Under the pieces are notes generated by a model. It saw only the letters and a list, made by a program, of their open reading frames with translations, searched no databases and had not been told where the DNA came from. This document shows positions 43,696 through 53,152 of a stretch of DNA of 64,000 bases, one piece after another (within the stretch, counting starts at the first letter, position 1; every line of letters starts with the position of its first letter). The stretch comes from Arthrobacter pascens (lineage in GTDB: Bacteria > Actinomycetota > Actinomycetes > Actinomycetales > Micrococcaceae): contig NZ_JAUSWY010000001.1 in assembly GCF_030815585.1 (NCBI RefSeq), positions 2,976,001-3,040,000 of the forward strand. Reading direction: 5' to 3'. A program made the position numbers and the translations under genes.

Positions 43696-43917
43696 ATGCA
43701 GCTCCCCCTGTTCGCGGCCTTGATCCTGGTCATCGCCGGCGTCTGGTCCCTGGTGGTCTGGCCGCAGTTCCTGCGCCGCGTCATGAAGGACTCCAGGGCC
43801 CGGGACGCGGCCGGCAAAGCCACCAAGTTCCTCACCGTCCACGTTGTGCTGGTGGTTGTCTCCATGGTTCTGGGCGCCGCCACCGCGGTGATCGGGATTA
43901 CTGCCATGCTCGGCTAG
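43696..43917 (+). CDS. SCO4848-family small membrane protein
   Basis: 73 residues: helix 1 (LFAALILVIAGVWSLVVWPQF), a basic loop with RVMKDSRARD, and helix 2 (VHVVLVVVSMVLGAATAVIGITA). It matches the SCO4848 family of conserved actinobacterial membrane proteins without known function. Directly after the DUF2505 gene. Confidence 0.8.
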   Translation: MQLPLFAALILVIAGVWSLVVWPQFLRRVMKDSRARDAAGKATKFLTVHVVLVVVSMVLGAATAVIGITAMLG

Positions 43918-43940
43918 ACTGGAAAACAGGTGCGCCGGGA

Positions 43941-43978
43941 AGTCTGGTCGGCAATAGTTTTGCCGACCCCTTTAGACT
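43941..43978 (+). other. Hairpin abutting the nhaA ribosome-binding site
   Basis: GGTCGGCAA (43946-43954) pairs with TTGCCGACC (43960-43968) around a 5-nt loop, and AGTCT/AGACT (43941-43945, 43974-43978) can extend the stem. It ends next to CAGGAG in front of nhaA. It may terminate the upstream operon or act as a leader element; no known riboswitch is recognised. Confidence 0.5.
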
Positions 43979-43990
43979 CCAGGAGCCTTC

Positions 43991-45304
43991 ATGGCGGACC
44001 GCCCTCACCGTCCCTTCCTTGCTGTCAAGGTCCTCAGCCGTTCGAGCTACCCCGAGTACTTACGGATCTCCGAGATCCTGCGGCTGGAGACGGTTGGCGG
44101 AGCACTGCTCCTGGTGGCCACCGCAGCCGCTTTGATCTGGGCGAACTCGCCGGCGGCCGCAGCCTACTTTGAGCTGCGCGACCTCAAAGTGGGGTATGAA
44201 CCCTGGCACCTCAGCCTGTCCCTGGGTCATTGGGCCTCAGACGGCCTCTTGGCCATCTTCTTCTTCATCGCCGGTCTGGAGCTCAAACGCGAGTTCGTCG
44301 CTGGCGAGCTACGCACTTTTTCCAAGGCAGTGGTTCCGGTGGCCGCGGCGGTGGGCGGCGTGGCCGTCCCCGCCATCATCTATACCCTGATCAACCTGGG
44401 CCAGGGAGCTGACAGCCTGCGGGGCTGGGCCATCCCCACAGCCACCGACATTGCCTTTGCCCTGGCGGTACTGGCGGTCATCAACACCCACCTTCCCGCA
44501 GCCCTCCGCACGTTTCTGCTGACCCTGGCGGTAGTGGACGACCTGCTTGCCATTGGCATCATCGCCTTCTTCTACTCTTCCGGCCTGCAGCCTTTCCTGC
44601 TTCTGGCAGCGCTGATACCGCTGGGCCTGTTCACCCTGCTGGTCCAGAAGAGGGTCCGCAGCTGGTACCTGCTGCTCCCGCTGGCAGCGGCAACCTGGGC
44701 GCTTGTCCATGCCTCAGGAATCCACGCCACCGTAGCCGGCGTCCTGCTCGGCTTCGCCGTGCCTGTGCTGGCCTCCAGGAAGCGCGGTGAAACGGGGGCT
44801 GGGATGGCCGAATCCCTGGAGCACCGGCTCCGCCCGCTCTCAGCAGGATTCGCCGTGCCGGTGTTTGCCTTCTTCTCGGCGGGCGTGGCCATCGGCGGAC
44901 TCCAGGGCTTCCAGTCGGCGCTGGCCGATCCTGTGGCACTCGGCATTGTGGCGGCGTTGGTGGCCGGAAAAACGATCGGCGTGTTCGGCACCACCTATGT
45001 GCTGACCAAAACAACCAGGGCAAAGCTCGATGATGGCCTCGCCTGGATCGATGTGGCGGGCCTTGCGCTGCTGGCGGGGGTGGGCTTCACCGTCTCACTG
45101 CTCATCGCGGAACTGAGCTTCGGATCCGGATCAACGCATGATGACCACGCGAAGGTGGCAATTCTCTCCGGTTCTCTCATCGCTGCCCTGCTGGCCACCG
45201 TTGTGCTCCGTCTGCGGAACAGGCACTACCATGCAGTGCAAGAGGCAGAACGGAGCGACGCCGACGGCGACGGCGTGCCTGACCTTTTCGAGCGCAAGTC
45301 CTGA
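43991..45304 (+). CDS. nhaA: Na+/H+ antiporter NhaA
   Basis: 437 residues, about 12 hydrophobic segments. It carries the NhaA signature [19 protein letters not shown] with the paired active-site region [15 protein letters not shown], and the final [13 protein letters not shown]. It exchanges internal Na+ for external H+ for pH and salt homeostasis. A hydrophilic C-terminal tail rich in Asp ends the protein. CAGGAG precedes the ATG. Confidence 0.95.
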   Translation: MADRPHRPFLAVKVLSRSSYPEYLRISEILRLETVGGALLLVATAAALIWANSPAAAAYFELRDLKVGYEPWHLSLSLGHWASDGLLAIFFFIAGLELKREFVAGELRTFSKAVVPVAAAVGGVAVPAIIYTLINLGQGADSLRGWAIPTATDIAFALAVLAVINTHLPAALRTFLLTLAVVDDLLAIGIIAFFYSSGLQPFLLLAALIPLGLFTLLVQKRVRSWYLLLPLAAATWALVHASGIHATVAGVLLGFAVPVLASRKRGETGAGMAESLEHRLRPLSAGFAVPVFAFFSAGVAIGGLQGFQSALADPVALGIVAALVAGKTIGVFGTTYVLTKTTRAKLDDGLAWIDVAGLALLAGVGFTVSLLIAELSFGSGSTHDDHAKVAILSGSLIAALLATVVLRLRNRHYHAVQEAERSDADGDGVPDLFERKS

Positions 45305-45392
45305 CAGCATCTGTGGTCGGAGCCGGCCCAGGCGGTGACGCGTCCCGGTTCTTCGGCTGTGCCGGAAGGATGCCGGATGGATGCCGGACGGA

Positions 45393-45842
45393 TCAGGAGG
45401 CCTGGTTCAGGGCGTCCTCGGCTGCTACCCAGGAGATCATGGCGCATTTGACGCGGGCGGCGTAGCGGGACACTCCTTCGAACGCCGCCGCATCCCCCAG
45501 GATTTCAGGATCTGCGTGGATCTTGCCCCGGGACCGCAGGACTTCGCGGAAGTTGTCGATTATCTCGTGCAGTTCCGCCACGGACATTCCTTCGGCCATC
45601 TCGCTCAGGACGGACGCCGACGCCATGGAAATGGAGCAGCCTTCACCGTCCCAGGAGATCTGCGCCACCTTGCCGCTGTGAACGGCTACGCGGAGGGTGA
45701 CTTCATCGCCGCAGACGGGGTTGAGCTGGTGTGACTGGCCGGTGGACGCGCCCTGGGGGGCTGCGGTTTCGGCAAGTCCGCTGCCGTGCCGGGTTTTGGA
45801 ATGGTCAAGGATGATCTGCTGGTACAGCTGGTCAAGGCTCAT
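45393..45842 (-). CDS. sufU: Fe-S cluster assembly sulfur-transfer protein SufU
   Basis: 149 residues, IscU/SufU fold with three conserved cysteines in NPVCGD, GEGCSIS and ARVKCAMISW and an aspartate after the first. It accepts persulfide sulfur from SufS, usually as a zinc protein. ATG 45842 is chosen (GAAGG 9 nt upstream) over a GTG two codons earlier. Gene order sufS-sufU with 27 nt between shows an operon; sufBCD is not in the window. Confidence 0.93.
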   Translation of the reverse strand: MSLDQLYQQIILDHSKTRHGSGLAETAAPQGASTGQSHQLNPVCGDEVTLRVAVHSGKVAQISWDGEGCSISMASASVLSEMAEGMSVAELHEIIDNFREVLRSRGKIHADPEILGDAAAFEGVSRYAARVKCAMISWVAAEDALNQAS

Positions 45843-45869
45843 GTTCACATACCTTCGGTGGGCCGGGCG

Positions 45870-47195
45870 CTATACGCGGAAGTACGTGCGGACCCCGGAA
45901 ACGGCGTCCAGGAAAGCATCGACGTCGTCGGTGGTGTTGTAAAGATAGGCGCTGGCCCGGGTTGTAGCGGTGAGGCCCAGGCGGCGGTGCAGCGGCTGGG
46001 CGCAATGGTGCCCTACTCGGACGGCGATTCCCCGGGAATCCAGGAACTGTCCGACGTCGTGGGCGTGCACGCCGTCAACGTCGAACGCCGCGAGGCCTAT
46101 CCTCTCCTGCCCGGCGGCCGGCCCCAGGACACGGATTCCAGGAATGGCTTCCAACCCAGAGACCATGCGCTGGCCGAGTTCCGATTCCCAGCGATGGACG
46201 CGGTCCAGGCCGGTTTCGCTGAGGTAGTTTGCGGCCGCGGCCAGGGCTATCGCCTGGGAAATCCGCTGCGTGCCCGCCTCGAAACGCTGCGGCGCCGGTA
46301 GGTACTCGGCCCGCTCCATGGTAACGGTGGTGATCATGGAACCGCCGGTGAGGAACGGCGGCAGGGCATCCAGGATGTCCGCTTTCCCGTACAGGACGCC
46401 GATCCCGGTGGGCGCGAGCATCTTGTGGCCGGAGAAGACCGCGAAGTCAACGTCCAGTCCCTTAACGTCCAAGGGCAGGTGCGGGGCTGACTGGCAGGCG
46501 TCGAGGACCACCAGGGCCCCCGCCTTCCGGCCCAAGGCTACCAGTTCCCGCACCGGGTTGATGGTTCCCAGCACGTTCGACGCATGGGTAAAGGCGAGCA
46601 GCTTGGTGCGGTCTCCAAGGATGTCAGCGGCTAGGTCCATCCGCAGGGCGCCGGCGTCATCGATGGGGATATAGCGCAACGTGGCACCGGTACGGAAAGC
46701 GAGCTCCTGCCAGGGGATCAGGTTGGCATGGTGCTCCATTTCGGTGACCACGATCTGGTCACCGGGACCCACTGCCAGCTCCTTCAGCCGTGCGTCCCCT
46801 CGGCCCTGCGCGGCCCACAACGCGGCATTGGACAGTGCATAGCTGATGAGGTTGAGGCCCTCGGTGGCGTTGGAGGTCCACACTGTTTCCGCGTAGTCCG
46901 CCCCGATGAACTCCGCTACCGTCTGGCGTGCGTCTTCGAAGACCTCCGTGGCCTCCACGGCGAGGTGATGCGCACCGCGGTGCACCGCCGCGTTCCGCTG
47001 CTCATAGAACTCCTGCTCCGCCTCTATCACGCTCAGCGGGTTCTGCGACGTGGCCCCCGAATCCAGGTAGACCAGCGGCCGTCCGTTCACCAGCTGGTCC
47101 AGCACGGGGAAATCATTCCGGATCCGCAGAACCTCGGCGTTATCCATGGCCGGCAACGCGCGTTCCAGCGTGGCAGGCGTTGATACTAAGGCCAA
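45870..47195 (-). CDS. sufS: Cysteine desulfurase SufS
   Basis: 441 residues, PLP-dependent group II desulfurase. The PLP lysine is in FSGHKMLAPTGIGVLYG, the active cysteine in RVGHHCAQPLHRR. NATEGLN and EMEHHANLIPW are the usual cofactor-site segments. It removes sulfur from L-cysteine and passes it to SufU. TTG 47195 is preferred, because AAGGAG lies 5 nt upstream; an ATG at 47147 is possible but lacks a ribosome site. Confidence 0.93.
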   Translation of the reverse strand: MALVSTPATLERALPAMDNAEVLRIRNDFPVLDQLVNGRPLVYLDSGATSQNPLSVIEAEQEFYEQRNAAVHRGAHHLAVEATEVFEDARQTVAEFIGADYAETVWTSNATEGLNLISYALSNAALWAAQGRGDARLKELAVGPGDQIVVTEMEHHANLIPWQELAFRTGATLRYIPIDDAGALRMDLAADILGDRTKLLAFTHASNVLGTINPVRELVALGRKAGALVVLDACQSAPHLPLDVKGLDVDFAVFSGHKMLAPTGIGVLYGKADILDALPPFLTGGSMITTVTMERAEYLPAPQRFEAGTQRISQAIALAAAANYLSETGLDRVHRWESELGQRMVSGLEAIPGIRVLGPAAGQERIGLAAFDVDGVHAHDVGQFLDSRGIAVRVGHHCAQPLHRRLGLTATTRASAYLYNTTDDVDAFLDAVSGVRTYFRV

Positions 47196-47213
47196 GCTAA
47201 CTCCTTGAGATGC

Positions 47214-47234
47214 CAATTGATTGACACTCAATTG
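47214..47234. promoter_or_regulatory. Inverted repeat close upstream of sufS
   Basis: CAATTGA and TCAATTG around TTGACAC, 19-39 nt before the sufS TTG. Position suits a repressor site at the promoter. Confidence 0.45.
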
Positions 47235-47247
47235 TCCCACAGCACGG

Positions 47248-47282
47248 CTGTGGCGGCCTCCCCAAGGGGTTAGCCGCCACAG
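47248..47282. other. Strong hairpin upstream of sufS
   Basis: CTGTGGCGGC (47248-47257) pairs with GCCGCCACAG (47273-47282), with an inner CCCC/GGGG stem. No T run follows, so attenuator, terminator or untranslated-region structure are all possible. Confidence 0.5.
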
Positions 47283-47505
47283 TCGCTCCGGGCTTCAGCC
47301 GTCGGAAATGAGGGCCGGCGACGGCTGGGGGGAGAGCCTCGGTCTCAGAAGACTCTAACGTCGCCGGCCCCGTCTGCGTCCGGCCCCTGCGGGCCGGGAT
47401 GTTGGTGCAAAAAGAGGCCTGGAATGTCTATTTGGCAGGATCTGCGGCCTCGTCTGGCTGCTTTTTCTTGCCTCTCTTAGTAAATCGTGTGGAGCACCGG
47501 AGTAC

Positions 47506-47524
47506 ACGAGTAGGCGGTACTCGT
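47506..47524. promoter_or_regulatory. 19-bp palindrome flanked by further GAGTA/TACTC half-sites
   Basis: ACGAGTA-GGCGG-TACTCGT, with an extra GAGTA at 47500 and an extra TACTC at 47539. Candidate multi-site operator. Confidence 0.4.
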
Positions 47525-47572
47525 CTTTTCCGGAGCCGTACTCGGGACACGCCCAGCCGATACGCGGATTTT

Positions 47573-47604
47573 TTGATCCACCACCTACTTGATCCACCAC
47601 GTAG
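47573..47604. repeat. Tandem repeat of 16 bp (two copies, 14/16 identical)
   Basis: Units at 47573-47588 and 47589-47604, both starting TTGATCCACCAC. Function unknown; just downstream of the LuxR gene stop. Confidence 0.6.
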
Positions 47605-47685
47605 GAGTGCCGCCTGCGCATGGACCATCACGGCGGGCCCACCGGAGAACGGCGGACGGCATCGGAAGCAGGACTGCCGGCCTAC

Positions 47686-50364
47686 TTACTTGGGAAGTGC
47701 AGAGGCCAATTCGTCGCGGCTCCGCACGCCCAGCTTGACGTAGGTGCGGTACAGGTGGCCCTCCACGGTCCGCACAGACACCATGAGCTTCTGGGCGATC
47801 TCCCGGTCCGAAAGACCCTGCAGAGCCAGCTCCACGATGTCCTGTTCACGGCGGGTCAGATGCACGGCGGGCGCGGCGGCGATGAAATGTCCCTCCCTGA
47901 ACCGCTCCCCCAGCTCGTGGTCGCACTTCTCCCGCAAGGCAACCGCCTGCCTGGCACGGCGGCGTTCACCCGACTGCTCGAGAAGGGTGCTTGCCCTCGC
48001 ATAGGCCTCCCGGGCAAGGTTCACAAATCCGGAGGACTCGAGGCTGGCGGCCGTAGCCATCAGGGAATCGGCATCCGCGGACTCCCAGACCCGGGCCAAC
48101 GTCAGCATCGCGGCCGCCCAACGTCCTTCGACGTCCTTCGCGAGGGAGTGCACCAGGGGAATCACCGAGTGGTCACCCAGATCCCAGCAGATCGCCAGGA
48201 ACTCGAGCAGGGTTCCCGCCTTGGCGGAGACCCCAGGAGTGGTGGCCAACGTGTGGAGCGAGGCAAGGCCCTTACCATCGCGCGCGAGGTACTCGGAAGC
48301 GGCAGCGGCATAGGCCTTCGCCAGGAGTTCGTGGGCCTGCCCGTGATTTGAGTCCTTATAGTCCTGCTCCAGGCGTTTCGCTTGGGCGGAGTCGCCGAGT
48401 CTCGCCGCAACGTAGAAGCCCAGCGCGGAACCGAACCGGAACAGCTGCTGCGGGTCATTGAGCCTAAGTGCCTCCACCGCTGGCAGCAGCATCTGGTAGG
48501 CGCGCTCAATCCGGCCCTGCCGCAGAAGTGAATAGCCGCGCAGGACCTGGACACTGCCGCCGAACGTGGCGGCTCCCCGCGCCTGCTCGGCGACGTATTT
48601 GGTCAGATCCCGTTCGGCGGACTCCCAATCCCCCGTGGACACATGACCGGTCACCAGCCTGCCCAGGACGAATTCGGTGAAGAAGAACAGACCGTCCTGG
48701 AGGGAGGGAAGCTCGGAGTCCGCCTGCAGTGCAGCATCCAGCCCCTCGACGGATCGCCCTGCGGCCGACAGCGTTTGAGCCAGAAGTGTCAGCCCCAGCG
48801 TACGGAGCGCGTCGTCGCCGGGTGCTCCGGGGTTGCGGTTCCTGATGTCCTGGACTTCCCTGCCCAGGGCCTCGTGGTTGCCCGCTGCCGCGAGTTCAAG
48901 CAAGTAAAGCATCTGGTCCTGCCAGGATCTGGGGGCGGGGTCGGAAGGGCTCTCAGTTGTTCTGTCCGAGGTGTTGTCAGCTGGGGGCGGCGCCGGGACG
49001 CTAAGGCCGGCCTGGTCAAGGAGCTCCCGGGATTCTGCCGCGAGGGCTTCCATCGGTTTGCCCAGAGCCTGATGGGATAATGCCCTGAGCATCAGTACGT
49101 GTGCGGCTTCGGAGCTCCCCGCCAGCTGGAGCCAGCATCCGTCCAGGACGCTGGCGGCCTCCGCGTAATTGCCCTGGTTGAACAACGCACGTGCCTGGAC
49201 GGCCTGGGCATGCGGCACCAGGACCGGATCGTGCACCCTTGCCGCAATAAGCCGGGCGCTTTCGTTGCGAAACCGGGCCACGGCGGTTCTCGCCGCTTCG
49301 AGCAATTCGGCGTCGGACACGCGCTGTCCGCATTCCAGTGCCCATTCCACGGCCCTGAGCCGGCCTTCGGCACCGGCTGGCGCATCACGCTGGCCGCGGA
49401 CCTTCTCCAACAGCTGCAGGCTCCGTGAGACGGAGATGTTTGTCCTGAATGCCTGGCCGACCAAGGCATTCCACATCCGCAGCCCGGCAGGGTGGCCGGA
49501 GTTCTCCACAATCATTTGCTGGTCCAGCAAGGAACGGACCACTTGGGCTCCGCAGATGTCCTCTATCACCTTGCGGGACACGGGCTCGGCCAACGCGGTG
49601 AGTTTAAGGGCTTCCTGCTCGTCGTGGCGGCGCCCGAGGAGATCCTTCGTGACAACAGCAGTGAGCCTTGCGCCGTCCGCCGGCAGTGGCCCAAGCAGCA
49701 TCCAGATCCCGTTCCGCTTGGCCAGCAGCCCCCGTTCGGCGGCGTCATGGAGCACTGCGTCCAGGATCCGGGGGTTTCCGCCGGAAGCGCTCCAGATGGT
49801 GTCAACCGTTCCGGCAGGGACGGTTCCGTCAAGTACGTGGGCGAGGACTTCTTCGATCTGTTCCCGGTTCAGGGGCCTGAGATCCACACGGTCCGCCAGG
49901 CCGTCGTACCAGAGCTGGTCCAGCGGCTGCGGGAGTCCTGGGCGCGGCCTGCCCGCCGCCACCACACTGGCCCATCCGGCTGAAATCATGTCTGCCACGA
50001 TGCCGGCCGATGCGTCATCCAGGTGGTGGGCGTCGTCCACCACCAGCAAGAGCGGCGTGTCCTTGCCGGCCTTGAGTTTCTCGAAGTAGGTCCACACCGA
50101 CCTCAGGACCGCCACCGGGGAAACAGAGTCCTCAGCCGTCAGCTCCGAGGTGTAGGGGGCCAGTACACCGAAGGGAACCCCGGCCAGCGACGAGCTTCCG
50201 TGGATGTGCACAATGATCATTTCCGCGGAAAGGCGCTCGGTGATGGCTTCGGTCAGGGCCGATTTGCCGATGCCGGGCCCTGCCATCAGGAACACCGCCA
50301 GGCTGGTGCGGCTGCGGATAACGTTGCAGATCCGGTCCAGCGGTTCCCGCCGGCCCGTCAGCAT
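47686..50364 (-). CDS. Large ATPase-LuxR (LAL/MalT-like) transcriptional regulator, copy 1
   Basis: 892 residues. N-terminal AAA/NB-ARC-like ATPase with Walker A GPGIGKSA (about 29-36) and Walker B LLLVVDDAHHLDD, a long helical TPR-like middle, and a C-terminal LuxR helix-turn-helix (LTRREQDIVELALQGLSDREIAQKLMVSVRTVEGHLYRTYVKLGV). LAL regulators activate transcription on ligand binding. ATG 50364 has no clear ribosome site and lies 34 nt after the stop of copy 2, so it is probably translated by coupling. The target is not evident from neighbours. Confidence 0.9.
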   Translation of the reverse strand: MLTGRREPLDRICNVIRSRTSLAVFLMAGPGIGKSALTEAITERLSAEMIIVHIHGSSSLAGVPFGVLAPYTSELTAEDSVSPVAVLRSVWTYFEKLKAGKDTPLLLVVDDAHHLDDASAGIVADMISAGWASVVAAGRPRPGLPQPLDQLWYDGLADRVDLRPLNREQIEEVLAHVLDGTVPAGTVDTIWSASGGNPRILDAVLHDAAERGLLAKRNGIWMLLGPLPADGARLTAVVTKDLLGRRHDEQEALKLTALAEPVSRKVIEDICGAQVVRSLLDQQMIVENSGHPAGLRMWNALVGQAFRTNISVSRSLQLLEKVRGQRDAPAGAEGRLRAVEWALECGQRVSDAELLEAARTAVARFRNESARLIAARVHDPVLVPHAQAVQARALFNQGNYAEAASVLDGCWLQLAGSSEAAHVLMLRALSHQALGKPMEALAAESRELLDQAGLSVPAPPPADNTSDRTTESPSDPAPRSWQDQMLYLLELAAAGNHEALGREVQDIRNRNPGAPGDDALRTLGLTLLAQTLSAAGRSVEGLDAALQADSELPSLQDGLFFFTEFVLGRLVTGHVSTGDWESAERDLTKYVAEQARGAATFGGSVQVLRGYSLLRQGRIERAYQMLLPAVEALRLNDPQQLFRFGSALGFYVAARLGDSAQAKRLEQDYKDSNHGQAHELLAKAYAAAASEYLARDGKGLASLHTLATTPGVSAKAGTLLEFLAICWDLGDHSVIPLVHSLAKDVEGRWAAAMLTLARVWESADADSLMATAASLESSGFVNLAREAYARASTLLEQSGERRRARQAVALREKCDHELGERFREGHFIAAAPAVHLTRREQDIVELALQGLSDREIAQKLMVSVRTVEGHLYRTYVKLGVRSRDELASALPK

Positions 50365-50398
50365 ACGATATGCCGATCCCGGTTTCGGAGTGTGGCCA

Positions 50399-53137
50399 TT
50401 AGACGAGTCCAGTCAAATCACCCCTGGAAGTTACCCCTAGTTTGGTGAAGACCTGGTACAGATGGCCTTCCACGGTCCGGACAGAGACACCCATCTCCAG
50501 CGCGATGTCCCGGTTGGATGCCCCCCTGCCTGCGAGCCGGGCAATCTGCCGCTCCCTGCTGGTCAGGAGTGGGCTGCCGCTGCTGGGCACGATCGGCAGG
50601 CTCGCCACGGTGGCAGCCAGGATATCAAGCCTTGCCTGGGCTGTCCTGGCCGACAGCGAATCCCCTGACTGGCGCGCGTAGTCCACTGCCAAAGCCATGC
50701 ATCTGGCTTCCACCGCATCAAGTTCCAGCGTCGCCGCGAGTTCCCCGCCGGCAAGGAGGGTTTTGGCGTCCTTTGTCCTGCTCCCCACTGCGATCAGGCG
50801 TGAGATTTCCGCGAGCGGACCCTGCCGGTGACCCGCCACTTCCTCCATGAGCCGGAAGTCAGGCTCAGTCCCGTTGACGGTCGCCCCCAGCAGACTGATC
50901 CCGGCCAGGGTGTATCTTCGGGCCGCGATGTTTTGCCGGGCTGACTCCCTGAGGCGGGCAACGGCGTCGCCCTCCCCCAGCCAACGGCCGGCCATGTCAG
51001 CGCAGAACTCAATGATGCTGCGGGTGGCAAAGCTGCAGGGTCCGGCTGGCCGTCGAAGCTTTTCCAGGTACTTGCGTGCCTGCCCGGCATTGCCGAGCTG
51101 GGCATAGGCCAGGGCAGTGGCGGCATAGGCAGCATGCAGCGCGCTCTGCACAGGCCGCAGCTCCAGCTGTGCTGCTGCGGACAATAGCGGATCCAGGGCA
51201 GCCGCACCCCGGCCCGAATACACGTAGGCGGTTCCGGCTGCCAGCTCGGCGGCAGCGCTCCGGTATGGGAGCCGGTGCGCTTCACGGGTGGCGGGCGGGT
51301 CCAAAAGGTCAATGCACCGGCGCCACTGCCCGGCGGTCAGCAGCACGGAGTACGCCTGTTCAGTGAAGTGCTCACGGAGACCAACGATCTGGGCGGCGTC
51401 GGAGATCTGGCCCCCCAGCTGCCTCATGAGGCCCAGTGCGTCCATTTCGCGCCCGGTCAAGGACAAAGCGGTCATCAGGATGACCGCCGAGTTCATCCGG
51501 AACCCGATATCCGGGTTCCGGGCGGGATCCGAGGCCTCTTCAAGGGCAGGGATCATGGAAGCATAATCGCCCACGAAGCCCTTGTACTCGAACTCACTGA
51601 GGCTGATCCGGTTGGCGGCCATGGCCAGCGGGGCCGGCCAGTCCTCTGCCGCCCCGGCGGCGACTCCAAGCCTGCTCCTTGCCTCCTCCAGGAGTTTCGG
51701 AACCCTGTCCGTAAGTTCCGGCAGCCACACCATAACCCGTGACTTCGCAGCAACGACGCGGGCATATTCCTCAACGCCTAGGTTGTCCAATTGCGGCTGG
51801 GAGATGTCGTCCAGGGCTGCCATGGCCTGCACCGGCAGGTCAAGCAGAAGGTAGGCGGCGGCTTTCTGCCGCTGGCCGGGAACCCACTGCGGGTCGTTTC
51901 TCTTGAGCGTCTCGGCGTAGGTCAGGGCAAAATGCGGGTCAAAGAGCTGGACGGCAGCCTCCGCGGCCGCCAGTGCCATGGCCGGATCCAGTTCGGCCTC
52001 GCACTCGTGGGTCCAGGCGGCAAAGGCCATCAGTTCATCCACCGTCATGGATGACGGATCCGGCACCGTGCCGTCCAGGAGCACGTCCCGCAGCTCCCGG
52101 CGGCGGGCGATACTGAGCCAGGACCGGACAACATCGCCAAGATATTTTTCCGTGAGCGACACCCAGCGGCTGTCCGAATCGTCGATATCGAGCAGGCCGG
52201 CATCCTCCATGTCCGCCACGATTCCTGCACCGTAAAGGGCAGTGAGCCGGGAAAGCTCCACGCTTCTGGCGCAGGACAGCATCTCGATGACTTCCCGGGT
52301 CTGGGGGGTAGTCCTGGCCCACCGGGACCTGACGATGTCCTCAAGGCTGGCTGCGCCGTCGAGCACCACCTTGTCGCGAAGGGTCCATACCGAATCCGCG
52401 AGCACCAGGTTGCCGGATTGCTGCTGTTCGGTGACGAGCGCTTTTAGCAACAGCGGATTTCCGCCCACCATACTGTGGCAGGTACTCACCAGGGAGGCGG
52501 AAACGCGATGCCCCAGCAGGGACAACAGCACCTGGCGGGTCTGGAGCTCATTTAGGTTGTCCAGCCTGACTTCGGTCAGCCGGCGGTCCGTGAGGAGCCA
52601 GTGGAAATCAGCTGGAAGATCGCTGCTCTTCGGTGCCACTGCGACGATGCGGGCTGTCCCGGTCATGAGGACGTTCAAAAGCACTCCGGCGCTCATGTCG
52701 TCGATGCTTCCTGCGGCGTCGAGCGTGATGACGCAGTGGCGCCCGGCGGCATCGCTCTTAATGAGAGATGTGATGCCGCGAAGGATGGCGGTTGGCGAGC
52801 CCATGTACGCCTGCGGAAGCCGCGCCAGCAGGAAGGCCAGGCATCCATAGGGAGTCTTCGCAGCGGTTGTCCCGCTTCGCAACTGCAAAGTCCAGACGTC
52901 GGGGCCGAGCTCAGATACAGCGGTCCGGGCCAGGGACGACTTGCCAACACCCCGGCCGCCGGTAATGACCACGCCCAGGGAGTCCTTGCTGGTCAGCGCA
53001 GTCCGGACAGCTTCCAGGTTGGCGCTTCTGGCAGGCGCCGACCATCCTTGAAGCTCCGAAGTGCCAGCGGTGTCCGTGTGCGGCCCAACGTCGTTGAGCG
53101 TTGACCCACGTCTCCAGCTGAGTGGCTCGATTGACAT
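50399..53137 (-). CDS. Large ATPase-LuxR (LAL-like) transcriptional regulator, copy 2
   Basis: 912 residues with the same layout as copy 1: Walker A GGRGVGKSS (about 60-68), a helical middle and a C-terminal LuxR domain (LTSRERQIARLAGRGASNRDIALEMGVSVRTVEGHLYQVFTKLGV). The Walker B strand reads CVITLDAAGSIDDMS, so the usual second acidic residue and the HxLDD continuation are lost, and ATP hydrolysis may be impaired. First gene of a two-gene operon with copy 1; the two proteins could act as a pair. An 18-bp palindrome lies just upstream. Confidence 0.9.
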   Translation of the reverse strand: MSIEPLSWRRGSTLNDVGPHTDTAGTSELQGWSAPARSANLEAVRTALTSKDSLGVVITGGRGVGKSSLARTAVSELGPDVWTLQLRSGTTAAKTPYGCLAFLLARLPQAYMGSPTAILRGITSLIKSDAAGRHCVITLDAAGSIDDMSAGVLLNVLMTGTARIVAVAPKSSDLPADFHWLLTDRRLTEVRLDNLNELQTRQVLLSLLGHRVSASLVSTCHSMVGGNPLLLKALVTEQQQSGNLVLADSVWTLRDKVVLDGAASLEDIVRSRWARTTPQTREVIEMLSCARSVELSRLTALYGAGIVADMEDAGLLDIDDSDSRWVSLTEKYLGDVVRSWLSIARRRELRDVLLDGTVPDPSSMTVDELMAFAAWTHECEAELDPAMALAAAEAAVQLFDPHFALTYAETLKRNDPQWVPGQRQKAAAYLLLDLPVQAMAALDDISQPQLDNLGVEEYARVVAAKSRVMVWLPELTDRVPKLLEEARSRLGVAAGAAEDWPAPLAMAANRISLSEFEYKGFVGDYASMIPALEEASDPARNPDIGFRMNSAVILMTALSLTGREMDALGLMRQLGGQISDAAQIVGLREHFTEQAYSVLLTAGQWRRCIDLLDPPATREAHRLPYRSAAAELAAGTAYVYSGRGAAALDPLLSAAAQLELRPVQSALHAAYAATALAYAQLGNAGQARKYLEKLRRPAGPCSFATRSIIEFCADMAGRWLGEGDAVARLRESARQNIAARRYTLAGISLLGATVNGTEPDFRLMEEVAGHRQGPLAEISRLIAVGSRTKDAKTLLAGGELAATLELDAVEARCMALAVDYARQSGDSLSARTAQARLDILAATVASLPIVPSSGSPLLTSRERQIARLAGRGASNRDIALEMGVSVRTVEGHLYQVFTKLGVTSRGDLTGLV

Positions 53138-53152
53138 GAACTTATCCCCTAC

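Larger units (their letters stand above)
47196..47685 (-). other. 490-bp non-coding upstream region of sufS with several inverted repeats
   Basis: No convincing gene. From right to left it holds a 16-bp imperfect tandem repeat (47573-47604), GAGTA/TACTC half-sites (47500-47543), and an AGCCGTCG/CGACGGCT hairpin (about 47298-47327). Next to sufS lie a strong hairpin (47248-47282) and an operator-like repeat (47214-47234). It must contain the sufS promoter and the end of the LuxR operon. Confidence 0.6.

Noticed and set aside
43941..43978. Na+/Li+ riboswitch (nhaA motif)
   Set aside because: Only one simple hairpin is visible and the conserved elements of those classes are not seen.
47399..47743. 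Short plus-strand frame (114 residues) in the sufS upstream region
   Set aside because: No ribosome site, mixed composition and no similarity to a family I know; the region looks regulatory.
47686..53137. Cluster regulators of a polyketide or peptide antibiotic locus
   Set aside because: LAL regulators often control such loci, but no synthase or tailoring gene is in the window.
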